DNA of 64,000 nucleotides, from the NCBI RefSeq assembly GCF_964340395.1, contig NC_135549.1, positions 32,884,832-32,948,831 on the forward strand. The letters are read 5' to 3'. The first letter of the stretch is position 1. Each line of letters opens with the position of its first letter. This DNA comes from Glandiceps talaboti (taxonomy: Eukaryota; Hemichordata; Enteropneusta; Spengelidae). Both the position numbers and the translations under genes were made by a program. The notes below the pieces were generated by a model. That model was not told where the DNA came from, did not search any database, and saw only the letters and a program-made list of their open reading frames with translations. Positions 30,901 to 42,900 of this stretch are shown here, one piece after another.

Positions 30901-33424
30901 ATAAAGGCAAATGTGTAATTGCATTAGACTACAAGCTTCTACTTGTGCACTACACTTTTTATCTTTGTCATAGCCTTGGCGAAGCCAGGAGTACAACAGT
31001 AACCTCCACCCCTCCCCCTCCGTGACCTTTACATACCAGTTGGAAGCTTTGGTTTCACTAAACGCTTTGCACCTCGATCTACAAGTAATTTGGTGAGTCT
31101 GAAATCATTTTGTTCAGCTGCTAACTGTAATGGAGTGACGGTGAGATTGGCGTCCTCTACAGCAATGTTGACATCCAGTTTGGTAGTCTGTGTAATTAAC
31201 CACAACATAATGTACAATTAAATCTATATTGTGTTGTATTGCTACCATTATGACACATGTACACATACCTATGATAACAACAACATAGCTTTATCTGTGG
31301 TGAACAATTAAAAAAAAACGGATCTTAAGGTACCAACTCTTGTCCCTATCACACTATCAAACTAACATACATTCCGGGCAAGAAAAGCTACTTCATTAGT
31401 TCTCCTAGCAGCCGTTTAATCTTTTTATCTGTGCGCCCTTTTAATGATAATTTTATTTTCATCGACATCTTCGTGAATGTCAAGTTTATTTATCATGCAA
31501 TCACGAACAGATTTCTCACAATCTGACCAGGTTTCCCGCACCCAATTTCAAGCCGTGATTTCCTCCAGTCTTTAAATCTTCATTTTGATTCCTAAGAAAT
31601 TCCTGGGGTTTTTTCAATTGGTCTACACTAGTCTATCTCCTATTCCTCGCGTGTCTGGCTTCATCGCCTTCATGTCTGATTGTCGATGTTTTTTTTTTTT
31701 CAAATTGACATGACACTTTCTGTTGTGGTGTCTTCAACTCCCAACTGCTAGATAACCTTTCGACGTTAATCTAGTTTGACGGGGATCGGGATTTAGCTCA
31801 ATATCGCTGGTTGTTCTAACAGCCTGCTTACGTGCGGTGATGAGCAGTGGACGGGTCGACTGAACATCTTCAATTTCGGTACAAATTACTATCCCAATGT
31901 GCTCAGACCCACGTGCAAGCTGCAGTCAGACCCACGTACAAGCTGCAGTCAGACCCACGTACAAGCTGCAGTCAGACCCACGTACAAGCTGCAGTCAGAC
32001 CCACGTGCAAGCTGCAGTCAGACCCACGTACAAGCTGTAGTCAGACCCACGGACAAGCTGCAGTCAGACCCACGTACAAGCTGCAGTCAGACCCACGTAC
32101 AAGCTGCAGTCAGACCCACGTACAAGCTGTAGTCAGACCCACGGACAAGCTGCAGTCAGACCCACGTACAAGCTGTAGTCAGACCCACGTACAAGCTGCA
32201 GTCAGACCCACGTACAAGCTGCAGTCAGACCCACGTACAAGCTGCAGTCAGACCCACGTACAAGCTGCAGTCAGACCCACGTACAAGTAGTCAGACCCAC
32301 GTACAAGCTGCAGTCAGACCCACGTACAAGCTGTAGTCAGACCCACGTACAAGTACAGTCAGACCCACGTACAAGCTGCAGTCAGACCCACGTACAAGCT
32401 GTAGTCAGACCCACGTACAAGCTGCAGTCAGACCCACGTACAAGCTGCAGTCAGACCCACGTACAAGCTGCAGTCAGACCCACGTACAAGCTGCAGAAAT
32501 GACATAGTATAAAAGGCATTCGTTGTGTAACCAGTTAGCATAACATCAGTACTTTGAATCTTGACGATGTATAATATAGCCATGTTGAATTTGCGAACAA
32601 GTCAACTGAAATTTGGTTTTCGCTCATTTTTTGTTATTTTGTCCAGCCAAGCGAAAATCTACCAAATAATTTCACGGATCACCCTAGTCAAGGAAAAGCA
32701 CTAATCTTGCTTTCCTCAAGAAGCCCATATGTCATATATTACACAGTTAGCTATTTATGTATAGGCTTTCAAACAGAGAGAGAGTATGCTACAGTCTTTG
32801 TAAATTCATATATTTTAGAGTTATATTTTGTCTTATGCTTTCCGATTACCATTTTCAATTATCCTTTGTAAAAGGATTGGCGGTGGCTCCATTCTTGTTG
32901 AATAAACTTGATTGCAACACTAACAAATATACATTCGCGGATACACATGGCTAGCTTCAGGACATATCATGATACACACACTAAAACACTGAAGTCTACA
33001 ATATTAAGCACAGCACAGCACAGTACTTTTTGTCTCCTTAAATGTGTCAGAGGAGTTACCCCAACATCTCGTAAGTCATGTCAGGGGTGTTACCCCAACA
33101 TCTCGTCAGCCATGTCAGGCGTGTTACCTCAACATCTCGTCAGTCATGCCAGGGGAGTTACCCTAATCTCGTCAGTCAAGCCAGGGGAGTTACCTCAATT
33201 TGTTTCATACGTGACGTCATCCAAGTAGAACACCTTTGACGATGCATATTTTCAACAACGTGTTCACATCATATACTTACCTGTAGCAAGTTTTTAACTT
33301 CTTCTACATCCCCTTCCTTAACGGCCCTAACCAATTTCATTTCATCCGATTGCAGAATATGGTTTGTATTGTTCTTGTCTTTCAAGGCAGAACTATATAT
33401 CGATACGTCCAAGTTGGTTGCCAT
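22550..33424 (-). CDS. TRPC-like: TRPC-family cation channel, nine exons (whole gene span)
   Basis: Nine exons join in frame to 678 codons plus stop: 33,424-33,281; 31,187-31,037; 30,356-30,187; 29,921-29,760; 29,611-28,878; 28,466-28,166; 27,381-27,196; 25,949-25,899; 22,687-22,550. The product is a plasma-membrane non-selective, probably Ca2+-permeable channel subunit (family knowledge). In order: ankyrin sequence (about 26-90), the TRPC linker with DDPVYAAFQTSEELRRLSN (about 121-139), FIAHPKCQ (210-217), six TM segments (S1 281-300 to S6 about 517-543), pore helix QLLFSIFG (461-468) and TRP box EWKFVRT (560-566). Against typical TRPCs (about 800-950 residues) it is short: middle ankyrin repeats, the His/Cys zinc site and the distal coiled coil are missing, and LFW is LLF. 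The C-terminal FNVIP segment recalls TRPC4/5, but subgroup is unproven. Confidence 0.93.
23083..25235. repeat. Satellite array F, 24 bp monomer, in the last TRPC-like intron
   Basis: About 89 copies of ACTACCAAACACTATACTAT with TTAG, AAAG or TAAG linkers. The minus strand is open as eight-residue repeats (N-S-I-V-F-G-S-L). Local higher-order duplication is visible: a block with the rare CTATTAAACTTTATAC monomer occurs at about 23,181 and again 168 bp (7 monomers) later. It fills most of the intron between exons 8 and 9 and ends with longer degenerate copies at 25,150-25,235. Confidence 0.96.
25236..25898 (-). other. Unique part of the last TRPC-like intron
   Basis: AT-rich unique sequence between array F and exon 8. 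The only frames are 65-66 codons and carry no recognisable motif. Confidence 0.6.
25899..25949 (-). CDS. TRPC-like: TRPC-like exon 8 (51 bp microexon-sized exon)
   Basis: Exactly 17 codons, KRFRRKYEPPGSLTYDE, flanked by AAATTACAG and GTAAAG. The basic start and the acidic YDE end continue directly into LMAILLKRY of exon 9, giving the TRPC pattern (Y.E.....LVKRY). The exon is too short to be listed by open-frame scans. Confidence 0.85.
26309..26434. repeat. Inverted trinucleotide repeats (GGT)n and (CAC)n
   Basis: (GGT)n at 26,309-26,343 faces (CAC)n at 26,391-26,434 across about 48 bp of C-rich sequence. The two tracts are complementary and could form a long stem. They interrupt a LINE fragment within an intron of the TRPC-like gene. 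Confidence 0.9.
26673..26897 (+). repeat. Three tandem 75 bp copies inside LINE-derived sequence
   Basis: The unit runs from GGAAGTCAAACTAGTGTTG to ATGGAATACACTGCCATT and is repeated three times with few changes. At 75 bp it preserves the frame and triplicates the FHLWNTLPLE motif. Confidence 0.93.
27003..27190. repeat. Compound microsatellite (GACT)n (TGTC)n (GATT)n
   Basis: CTGACTGACTGA tracts pass into TGTCTG and then TTGATTGA, ending six bases before the donor side of exon 7. No gene content. Confidence 0.95.
27196..27381 (-). CDS. TRPC-like: TRPC-like exon 7 (TRP box)
   Basis: 62 codons with DVEWKFVRTGIWLEFF (TRP box and TRP helix; family D.EWKFAR.KLW..YF) and PPFNVIPT (family PPPFNVIPS). 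It ends at a GTAATG donor; acceptor CTCACAACAG. The intron after it begins with a TTGATTGAT-type microsatellite. Confidence 0.93.
27597..27682. repeat. (TG)n(TA)n microsatellite
   Basis: A short GT tract followed by about 36 TA dinucleotides. It lies in the intron between exons 6 and 7. Confidence 0.97.
27744..27896. repeat. Near-perfect palindrome, 76 bp arms around one base
   Basis: The left arm (27,744-27,819) and right arm (27,821-27,896) are exact reverse complements by my base-by-base reading, with a single A at 27,820 between them. The ends are ATAGTTTTGG and its complement. The right arm runs straight into an (AT)n tract (27,893-27,955), and another (AT)n lies about 65 bp before the left arm. 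It sits in the TRPC-like intron between exons 6 and 7 and could extrude as a cruciform. Confidence 0.95.
27893..27981. repeat. (AT)n and (GTAT)n microsatellite
   Basis: About 30 AT dinucleotides, then TGTATGTATG repeats, next to the palindrome. Confidence 0.97.
28166..28466 (-). CDS. TRPC-like: TRPC-like exon 6 (pore and S6)
   Basis: It encodes the pore helix and filter QLLFSIFG (461-468), a long outer loop, and S6 ending LLNLCIAMMSDTY (538-550), matching TRPC LLNMLIAM.N.SY. The canonical LFW triplet is LLF. The outer loop from Gly468 to about Asn514 is longer than in typical TRPCs and has sequons NET (496) and NTT (508). Acceptor GCTTACAG, donor GTAAGT, exit phase 0. Confidence 0.95.
28644..28812. 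repeat. Minisatellite H, 44 bp unit, about 3.5 copies
   Basis: Unit CTATGTCAATGATCAACC, then TAAGGATGACAAGAGTCTGG and TTTCAT. It lies in the intron between exons 5 and 6. Confidence 0.93.
28878..29611 (-). CDS. TRPC-like: TRPC-like exon 5 (pre-S1 to S5)
   Basis: It begins FIAHPKCQ, the conserved TRPC entry to the membrane domain. It holds a pre-S1 hydrophobic segment ending in APCSPL (265-270), then S1 (281-300), S2 (311-328), S3 (346-367), S4 (380-398) and S5 (421-446). WNILDL (348-353) at S3 is also typical. Strong acceptor TTTTTTCCCGTCAG, donor GTAAGT, exit phase 2. Confidence 0.95.
29760..29921 (-). CDS. TRPC-like: TRPC-like exon 4 (TRPC linker, second half)
   Basis: 54 codons including YRSLEDQVKALVVDLLENCQ and EEVKILLGG, matching the TRPC pattern (Y..LS.Q...F..DLLD.CR...EVE.ILNG). 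Acceptor TTATTGACAG, donor GTTAGT, phase 0 at both ends. Confidence 0.92.
30187..30356 (-). CDS. TRPC-like: TRPC-like exon 3 (TRPC linker, first half)
   Basis: It encodes the LRVYSALSSPAYLTLIFDDP to EELRRLSN stretch, matching the conserved TRPC linker motif (ASPAYLSL...DP...AF.LS.EL..LAN). Acceptor CACTCAACAG; the donor GTTTGT is weak but gives the correct phase (0). Confidence 0.93.
30357..31036 (-). other. Intron 2 of the TRPC-like gene
   Basis: 680 bp of unique sequence with GTATGT and CAACAG ends. A plus-strand 105-codon frame (30,708-31,025) has no motif. No additional exon was found. Confidence 0.7.
31037..31187 (-). CDS. TRPC-like: TRPC-like exon 2 (ankyrin repeat)
   Basis: It encodes TTKLDVNIA and TPLQLAAEQNDFRLTKLL followed by VDRGAKRL, a clear ankyrin repeat (TPLxLAA...LLxxGA). 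In typical TRPCs TPxxLAA...LxxGA is the last repeat before the linker. Here it follows almost directly on the first, so repeats 2-3 seem absent. Acceptor ATTACACAG, donor GTATGT, exit phase 1. Confidence 0.9.
31425..31605 (-). pseudogene. Possible LINE ORF1 (L1/Tx1-type) fragment
   Basis: Minus-strand translation gives RNFLGIK, two stops, then RETWSDCEKSVRDCMINKLD and IIIKRAHR before a stop. The order NxLxGIxE...ETW..CE..VR......L.I......I.RAHR is characteristic of the RNA-binding ORF1 proteins of L1/Tx1-type elements. It is badly degraded and lies in intron 1 of the channel gene, in the same strand sense. Recognised by eye only. Confidence 0.5.
31895..32495. repeat. Minisatellite I, 23 bp unit, about 26 copies
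   Basis: Unit GCAGTCAGACCCACGTACAA plus GCT, with CTGCAG at most joins. Variants are GTGCAAG, GGACAAG and CTGTAG. It sits inside intron 1 of the TRPC-like gene. Confidence 0.96.
33054..33202. repeat. Minisatellite J, 34 bp unit, about 4 copies
   Basis: Unit TTACCCCAACATCTCGTCAG plus TCATGTCAGGGGTG, diverged. It ends about 80 bp before exon 1 of the TRPC-like gene. Confidence 0.85.
33281..33424 (-). CDS. TRPC-like: TRPC-like exon 1 (first coding exon, 48 codons)
   Basis: It starts MATNLDVSIY and contains SDEMKLVRAVKEGDVEEVKN, the first helix pair of an N-terminal ankyrin domain. It ends in CAG followed by the strong donor GTAAGT. Six bases before the ATG is an acceptor-like ATTACAG, and the frame is open through those bases (GTA AAC ATG), so an upstream exon, untranslated or coding, may exist. 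The ATG is chosen because it lies about 25 residues before the ankyrin sequence, as is usual in TRPCs. Confidence 0.78.
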
Positions 33425-33567
33425 GTTTACCTGTAATTATAACAATGTCGGGGGGGGGGGGATTTGGCATTATACATAATAAAGTCATTTTTAATTATCA
33501 GTTTTACCCCCGCCCCGCGTAAAGGGAGGTTACAAAAATAGGACAGCAGTATGTGTGTATGTATGTG

Positions 33568-33745
<178 letters not shown>

Positions 33746-33927
33746 TCTATCTGTCTGTCTGTGTTATCATTTTCTCTATACGGCTATTACTGTATCACAA
33801 TGCCCTTCGCTTAGAATTTATTTGTTTGGCAAAGTCAGACACACGTCTGTAGGTCGGACATTACTACGTGAAAAATTGTGCAATATTTAAAAAAAAAAAT
33901 ATTTAGTATTTCTACATAGAGTGCAAT

Positions 33928-36900
33928 CCAGTATTAGGTGTGATAGCACTAACATATAACCCTACAGTATTAGGTGTGATAACAGTAACATATAACCCTA
34001 CAGTATTAGGTGTGATAACACTAACATATAACCCTACATTATTAGGTGTGATAACACTAACGTATAACCCTACAGTATTAGGTGTGATAACACTAACATA
34101 TAACCCTACATTATTAGGTGTGATAACACTAACATATAACCCTACAGTATTAGGTGTGATAACACTAACGTATAACCCTACAGTATTAGGTGTGATAACA
34201 CTAACATATAACCCTACATTATTAGGTGTGATAACACTAACATATAACCCTACAGTATTAGGTGTGATAACACTAACGTATAACCCTGTAGTATTAGGTG
34301 TGATAACACTAACGTATAACCCTGCAGTGTTAGGTGTGATAACAGTAACATATAACCCTACAGTATTAGGTGTGATAACACTAACGTATAACCCTGTAGT
34401 ATTAGGTGTGATAACACTAACGTATAACCCAACAGTATTAGGTGTGATAACAGTAACGTATAACCCTACAGTATTAGGTGTGATAACAGTAACATATAAC
34501 CCTACATTATTAGGTGTGATAACACTAACATATAACCCTACAGTATTAGGTGTGATAACAGTAACGTATAACCCTACAGTATTAGGTGTGATAACACTAA
34601 CGTATAACCCTGTAGTATTAGGTGTGATAACACTAACGTATAACCCAACAGTATTAGGTGTGATAACAGTAACGTATAACCCTACAGTATTAGGTGTGAT
34701 AACAGTAACATATAACCCTACATTATTAGGTGTGATAACACTAACATATAACCCTACAGTATTAGGTGTGATAACAGTAACGTATAACCCTACAGTATTA
34801 GGTGTGATAACACTAACATATAACCCTACAGTATTAGGTGTGATAACAGTAACATATAACCCTACAGTATTAGGTGTGATAGCACTAACATATAACCCTA
34901 CAGTATTAGGTGTGATAACACTAACGTATAACCCTACAGTATTAGGTGTGATAACACTAACGTATAACCCTACAGTATTAGGTGTGATAACACTAACATA
35001 TAACCCTACAGTATTAGGTGTGATAACAGTAACATATAACCCTACAGTATTAGGTGTGATAGCACTAACATATAACCCTACAGTATTAGGTGTGATAACA
35101 CTAACGTATAGCCCTACAGTATTAGGTGTGATAACACTAACATATAACCCTACATTATTAGGTGTGATAACACTAACGTATAACCCTACAGTATTAGGTG
35201 TGATAACAGTAACGTATAACCCTATAGTATTAGGTGTGATAACAGTAACATATAACCCTACATTATTAGGTGTGATAACACTAACATATAACCCTACAGT
35301 ATTAGGTGTGATAACAGTAACATATAACCCTACAGTATTAGGTGTGATAACACTAACGTATAACCCTACAGTATTAGGTGTGATAACACTAACGTATAAC
35401 CCTACAGTATTAGGTGTGATAACACTAACATATAACCCTACAGTATTAGGTGTGACAACACTAACGTATAACCCTACAGTATTAGGTGTGATAACACTAA
35501 CGTATAACCCTACAGTATTAGGTGTGATAACGGTAACATATAACCCTACAGTATTAGGTGTGATAACACTAACGTATAACCCTACATTATTAGGTGTGAT
35601 AACACTAACATATAACCCTACAGTATTAGGTGTGATAACACTAACGTATAACCCTGTAGTATTAGGTGTGATAACACTAACGTATAACCCTGTAGTATTA
35701 GGTGTGATAACAGTAACGTATAACCCTACAGTATTAGGTGTGATAACAGTAACGTATAACCCTACAGTATTAGGTGTGATAACAGTAACGTATAACCCTA
35801 CAGTATTAGGTGTGATAACAGTAACGTATAACCCTATAGTATTAGGTGTGATAACACTAACGTATAACCCTACAGTATTAGGTGTGATAACGGTAACATA
35901 TAACCCTACAGTATTAGGTGTGATAACACTAACATATAACCCTACAGTATTAGGTGTGATAACACTAACGTATAACCCTACAGTATTAGGTGTGACAACG
36001 GTAACATATAACCCTACAGTATTAAGTGTGATAACACTAACGTATAACCCTACAGTATTAGGTGTGACAACGGTAACATATAACCCTACAGTATTAAGTG
36101 TGATAACACTAACGTATAACCCTACAGTATTAGGTGTGATAACACTAACATATAACCCTACAGTATTAGGTGTGATAACACTAACGTATAACCCTGTAGT
36201 ATTAGGTGTGATAACACTAACGTATAACCCTGTAGTATTAGGTGTGATAACAGTAACGTATAACCCTACAGTATTAGGTGTGATAACAGTAACGTATAAC
36301 CCTACAGTATTAGGTGTGATAACAGTAACGTATAACCCTACAGTATTAGGTGTGATAACAGTAACGTATAACCCTACAGTATTAGGTGTGATAACACTAA
36401 CGTATAACCCTACAGTATTAGGTGTGATAACGGTAACATATAACCCTACAGTATTAGGTGTGATAACACTAACATATAACCCTACAGTATTAGGTGTGAT
36501 AACACTAACGTATAACCCTACAGTATTAGGTGTGATAACACTAACATATAACCCTACATTATTAGGTGTGATAACACTAACATATAACCCTACAGTATTA
36601 GGTGTGATAACACTAACGTATAACCCTACAATATTAGGTGTGATAACACTAACATATAACCCTACATTATTAGGTGTGATAACACTAACGTATAACCCTA
36701 CAGTATTAGGTGTGATAACACTAACATATAACCCTACAGTATTAGGTGTGATAACACTAACGTATAACCCTACAGTATTAGGTGTGACAACGGTAACATA
36801 TAACCCTACAGTATTAAGTGTGATAACACTAACGTATAACCCTACAGTATTAGGTGTGACAACGGTAACATATAACCCTACAGTATTAAGTGTGATAACA

Positions 36901-39900
36901 CTAACGTATAACCCTACAGTATTAGGTGTGATAACAGTAACATATAACCCTACAGTATTAGGTGTGATAACAGTAACATATAACCCTACAGTATTAGGTG
37001 TGATAACAGTAACATATAACCCTACAGTATTAGGTGTGATAACACTAACGTATAACCCTACAGTATTAGGTGTGATAACACTAACATATAACCCTACAGT
37101 ATTAGGTGTGATAACACTAACATATAACCCTACAGTATTAGGTGTGATAACACTAACGTATAACCCTACAGTATTAAGTGTGATAACACTAACATATAAC
37201 CCTACAGTATTAGGTGTGATAACACTAACATATAACCCTACAGTATTAGGTGTGATAACACTAACGTATAACCCTACAGTATTAGGTGTGATAACACTAA
37301 CGTATAACCCTACAGTATTAGGTGTGATAACACTAACGTATAATCCTACAGTATTAGGTGTGATAACACTAACGTATAACCCTGTAGTATTAGGTGTGAT
37401 AACACTAACGTATAACCCTGTAGTATTAGGTGTGATAACACTAACGTATAACCCTACAGTATTAGGTGTGATAACACTAACATATAACCCTACAGTATTA
37501 GGTGTGATAACACTAACGTATAACCCTACAGTATTAGGTGTGATAACACTAACATATAACCCTACATTATTCGGTGTGATAACACTAACGTATAACCCTA
37601 CAGTATTAGGTGTGACAACGGTAACATATAACCCTACAGTATTAAGTGTGATAACACTAACGTATAACCCTACAGTATTAGGTGTGACAACGGTAACATA
37701 TAACCCTACAGTATTAAGTGTGATAACACTAACGTATAACCCTACAGTATTAGGTGTGATAACACTAACATATAACCCTACAGTATTAGGTGTGATAACA
37801 CTAACGTATAACCCTGTAGTATTAGGTGTGATAACACTAACGTATAACCCTGTAGTATTAGGTGTGATAACAGTAACGTATAACCCTACAGTATTAGGTG
37901 TGATAACAGTAACGTATAACCCTACAGTATTAGGTGTGATAACAGTAACGTATAACCCTACAGTATTAGGTGTGATAACAGTAACGTATAACCCTATAGT
38001 ATTAGGTGTGATAACACTAACGTATAACCCTACAGTATTAGGTGTGATAACGGTAACATATAACCCTACAGTATTAGGTGTGATAACACTAACATATAAC
38101 CCTACATTATTAGGTGTGATAACACTAACGTATAACCCTACAGTATTAGGTGTGATAACACTAACGTATAACCCTACAGTATTAGGTGTGATAACACTAA
38201 CGTATAACCCTACAGTATTAGGTGTGACAACGGTAACATATAACCCTACAGTATTAAGTGTGATAACACTAACGTATAACCCTACAGTATTAGGTGTGAC
38301 AACGGTAACATATAACCCTACAGTATTAAGTGTGATAACACTAACGTATAACCCTACAGTATTAGGTGTGATAACAGTAACATATAACCCTACAGTATTA
38401 GGTGTGATAACAGTAACATATAACCCTACAGTATTAGGTGTGATAACAGTAACATATAACCCTATAGTATTAGGTGTGATAACACTAACGTATAACCCTA
38501 CAGTATTAGGTGTGATAACACTAACGTATAACCCTACAGTATTAGGTGTGACAACGGTAACATATAACCCTACAGTATTAAGTGTGATAACACTAACGTA
38601 TAACCCTACAGTATTAGGTGTGATAACACTAACGTATGACCCTACAGTATTAGGTGTGATAACAGTAACATATAACCCTACAGTATTAGGTGTGATAACA
38701 GTAACATATAACCCTACAGTATTAGGTGTGATAACACTAACGTATAACCCTACAGTATTAGGTGTGATAACACTAACGTATAACCCTACAGTATTAGGTG
38801 TGATAACGGTAACATATAACCCTACAGTATTAGGTGTGATAACACTAACGTATAACCCTACAGTATTAGGTGTGACAACACTAACGTATAACCCTACAGT
38901 ATTAAGTGTGATAACACTAACATATAACCCTACAGTATTAGGTGTGATAACACTAACGTATAACCCTACAGTATTAGGTGTGATAACACTAACGTATAAC
39001 CCTACAGTATTAGGTGTGATAACACTAACATATAACCCTACAGTATTAGGTGTGATAACACTAACATATAACCCTACAGTATTAGGTGTGATAACACTAA
39101 CGTATAACCCTACAGTATTAAGTGTGATAACACTAACATATAACCCTACAGTATTAGGTGTGATAACACTAACATATAACCCTACAGTATTAGGTGTGAT
39201 AACACTAACGTATAACCCTACAGTATTAGGTGTGATAACACTAACGTATAACCCTACAGTATTAGGTGTGATAACACTAACGTATAATCCTACAGTATTA
39301 GGTGTGATAACACTAACGTATAACCCTGTAGTATTAGGTGTGATAACACTAACGTATAACCCTGTAGTATTAGGTGTGATAACACTAACGTATAACCCTA
39401 CAGTATTAGGTGTGATAACACTAACATATAACCCTACAGTATTAGGTGTGATAACACTAACGTATAACCCTACAGTATTAGGTGTGATAACACTAACATA
39501 TAACCCTACATTATTCGGTGTGATAACACTAACGTATAACCCTACAGTATTAGGTGTGACAACGGTAACATATAACCCTACAGTATTAAGTGTGATAACA
39601 CTAACGTATAACCCTACAGTATTAGGTGTGACAACGGTAACATATAACCCTACAGTATTAAGTGTGATAACACTAACGTATAACCCTACAGTATTAGGTG
39701 TGATAACACTAACATATAACCCTACAGTATTAGGTGTGATAACACTAACGTATAACCCTGTAGTATTAGGTGTGATAACACTAACGTATAACCCTGTAGT
39801 ATTAGGTGTGATAACAGTAACGTATAACCCTACAGTATTAGGTGTGATAACAGTAACGTATAACCCTACAGTATTAGGTGTGATAACAGTAACGTATAAC

Positions 39901-42900
39901 CCTACAGTATTAGGTGTGATAACAGTAACGTATAACCCTATAGTATTAGGTGTGATAACACTAACGTATAACCCTACAGTATTAGGTGTGATAACGGTAA
40001 CATATAACCCTACAGTATTAGGTGTGATAACACTAACATATAACCCTACAGTATTAGGTGTGATAACACTAACGTATAACCCTACAGTATTAGGTGTGAT
40101 AACACTAACATATAACCCTACATTATTAGGTGTGATAACACTAACATATAACCCTACAGTATTAGGTGTGATAACACTAACGTATAACCCTACAATATTA
40201 GGTGTGATAACACTAACATATAACCCTACATTATTAGGTGTGATAACACTAACGTATAACCCTACAGTATTAGGTGTGATAACACTAACATATAACCCTA
40301 CAGTATTAGGTGTGATAACACTAACGTATAACCCTACAGTATTAGGTGTGACAACGGTAACATATAACCCTACAGTATTAAGTGTGATAACACTAACGTA
40401 TAACCCTACAGTATTAGGTGTGACAACGGTAACATATAACCCTACAGTATTAAGTGTGATAACACTAACGTATAACCCTACAGTATTAGGTGTGATAACA
40501 GTAACATATAACCCTACAGTATTAGGTGTGATAACAGTAACATATAACCCTACAGTATTAGGTGTGATAACAGTAACATATAACCCTATAGTATTAGGTG
40601 TGATAACACTAACGTATAACCCTACAGTATTAGGTGTGATAACACTAACGTATAACCCTACAGTATTAGGTGTGACAACGGTAACATATAACCCTACAGT
40701 ATTAAGTGTGATAACACTAACGTATAACCCTACAGTATTAGGTGTGATAACACTAACGTATGACCCTACAGTATTAGGTGTGATAACAGTAACATATAAC
40801 CCTACAGTATTAGGTGTGATAACAGTAACATATAACCCTACAGTATTAGGTGTGATAACACTAACGTATAACCCTACAGTATTATAGGTGTGATAACACT
40901 AACGTATAACCCTACAGTATTAGGTGTGATAACGGTAACATATAACCCTACAGTATTAGGTGTGATAACACTAACGTATAACCCTACAGTATTAGGTGTG
41001 ACAACACTAACGTATAACCCTACAGTATTAAGTGTGATAACACTAACATATAACCCTACAGTATTAGGTGTGATAACACTAACGTATAACCCTACAGTAT
41101 TAGGTGTGATAACACTAACGTATAACCCTACAGTATTAGGTGTGATAACACTAACATATAACCCTACAGTATTAGGTGTGATAACACTAACGTATAACCC
41201 TACAGTATTAGGTGTGATAACACTAACGTATAACCCTACAGTATTAGGTGTGACAACGGTAACATATAACCCTACAGTATTAAGTGTGATAACACTAACG
41301 TATAACCCTACAGTATTAGGTGTGACAACGGTAACATATAACCCTACAGTATTAAGTGTGATAACACTAACGTATAACCCTACAGTATTAGGTGTGATAA
41401 CAGTAACATATAACCCTACAGTATTAGGTGTGATAACAGTAACATATAACCCTACAGTATTAGGTGTGATAACAGTAACATATAACCCTATAGTATTAGG
41501 TGTGATAACACTAACGTATAACCCTACAGTATTAGGTGTGATAACACTAACGTATAACCCTACAGTATTAGGTGTGACAACGGTAACATATAACCCTACA
41601 GTATTAAGTGTGATAACACTAACGTATAACCCTACAGTATTAGGTGTGATAACACTAACGTATGACCCTACAGTATTAGGTGTGATAACAGTAACATATA
41701 ACCCTACAGTATTAGGTGTGATAACAGTAACATATAACCCTACAGTATTAGGTGTGATAACACTAACGTATAACCCTACAGTATTAGGTGTGATAACACT
41801 AACGTATAACCCTACAGTATTAGGTGTGATAACGGTAACATATAACCCTACAGTATTAGGTGTGATAACACTAACGTATAACCCTACAGTATTAGGTGTG
41901 ACAACACTAACGTATAACCCTACAGTATTAAGTGTGATAACACTAACATATAACCCTACAGTATTAGGTGTGATAACACTAACGTATAACCCTACAGTAT
42001 TAGGTGTGATAACACTAACGTATAACCCTACAGTATTAGGTGTGATAACACTAACATATAACCCTACAGTATTAGGTGTGATAACACTAACATATAACCC
42101 TACAGTATTAGGTGTGATAACACTAACGTATAACCCTACAGTATTAAGTGTGATAACACTAACATATAACCCTACAGTATTAGGTGTGATAACACTAACA
42201 TATAACCCTACAGTATTAGGTGTGATAACACTAACGTATAACCCTACAGTATTAGGTGTGATAACACTAACGTATAACCCTACAGTATTAGGTGTGATAA
42301 CACTAACGTATAATCCTACAGTATTAGGTGTGATAACACTAACGTATAACCCTGTAGTATTAGGTGTGATAACACTAACGTATAACCCTGTAGTATTAGG
42401 TGTGATAACACTAACGTATAACCCTACAGTATTAGGTGTGATAACACTAACATATAACCCTACAGTATTAGGTGTGATAACACTAACGTATAACCCTACA
42501 GTATTAGGTGTGATAACACTAACATATAACCCTACATTATTCGGTGTGATAACACTAACGTATAACCCTACAGTATTAGGTGTGACAACGGTAACGTATA
42601 ACCCTACAGTATTAGGTGTGATAACACTAACGTATAACCCTACAGTATTAGGTGTGACAACGGTAACATATAACCCTACAGTATTAAGTGTGATAACACT
42701 AACGTATAACCCTACAGTATTAGGTGTGATAACACTAACATATAACCCTACAGTATTAGGTGTGATAACACTAACGTATAACCCTGTAGTATTAGGTGTG
42801 ATAACACTAACGTATAACCCTGTAGTATTAGGTGTGATAACAGTAACGTATAACCCTACAGTATTAGGTGTGATAACAGTAACGTATAACCCTACAGTAT

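Larger units (their letters stand above)
31188..33280 (-). other. Intron 1 of the TRPC-like gene
   Basis: Phase-0 intron, GTAAGT to ACACAG, 2,093 bp. It contains a degenerate LINE ORF1-like scrap, minisatellite I (31,895-32,495) and a 34 bp repeat (33,054-33,202). I searched the minus strand by eye for a skipped ankyrin exon and found none. Confidence 0.8.

Noticed and set aside
30708-31025. 105-codon plus frame inside the TRPC-like intron 2
   Set aside because: No domain, antisense to the gene, and ends in low-complexity proline codons from C-rich DNA.
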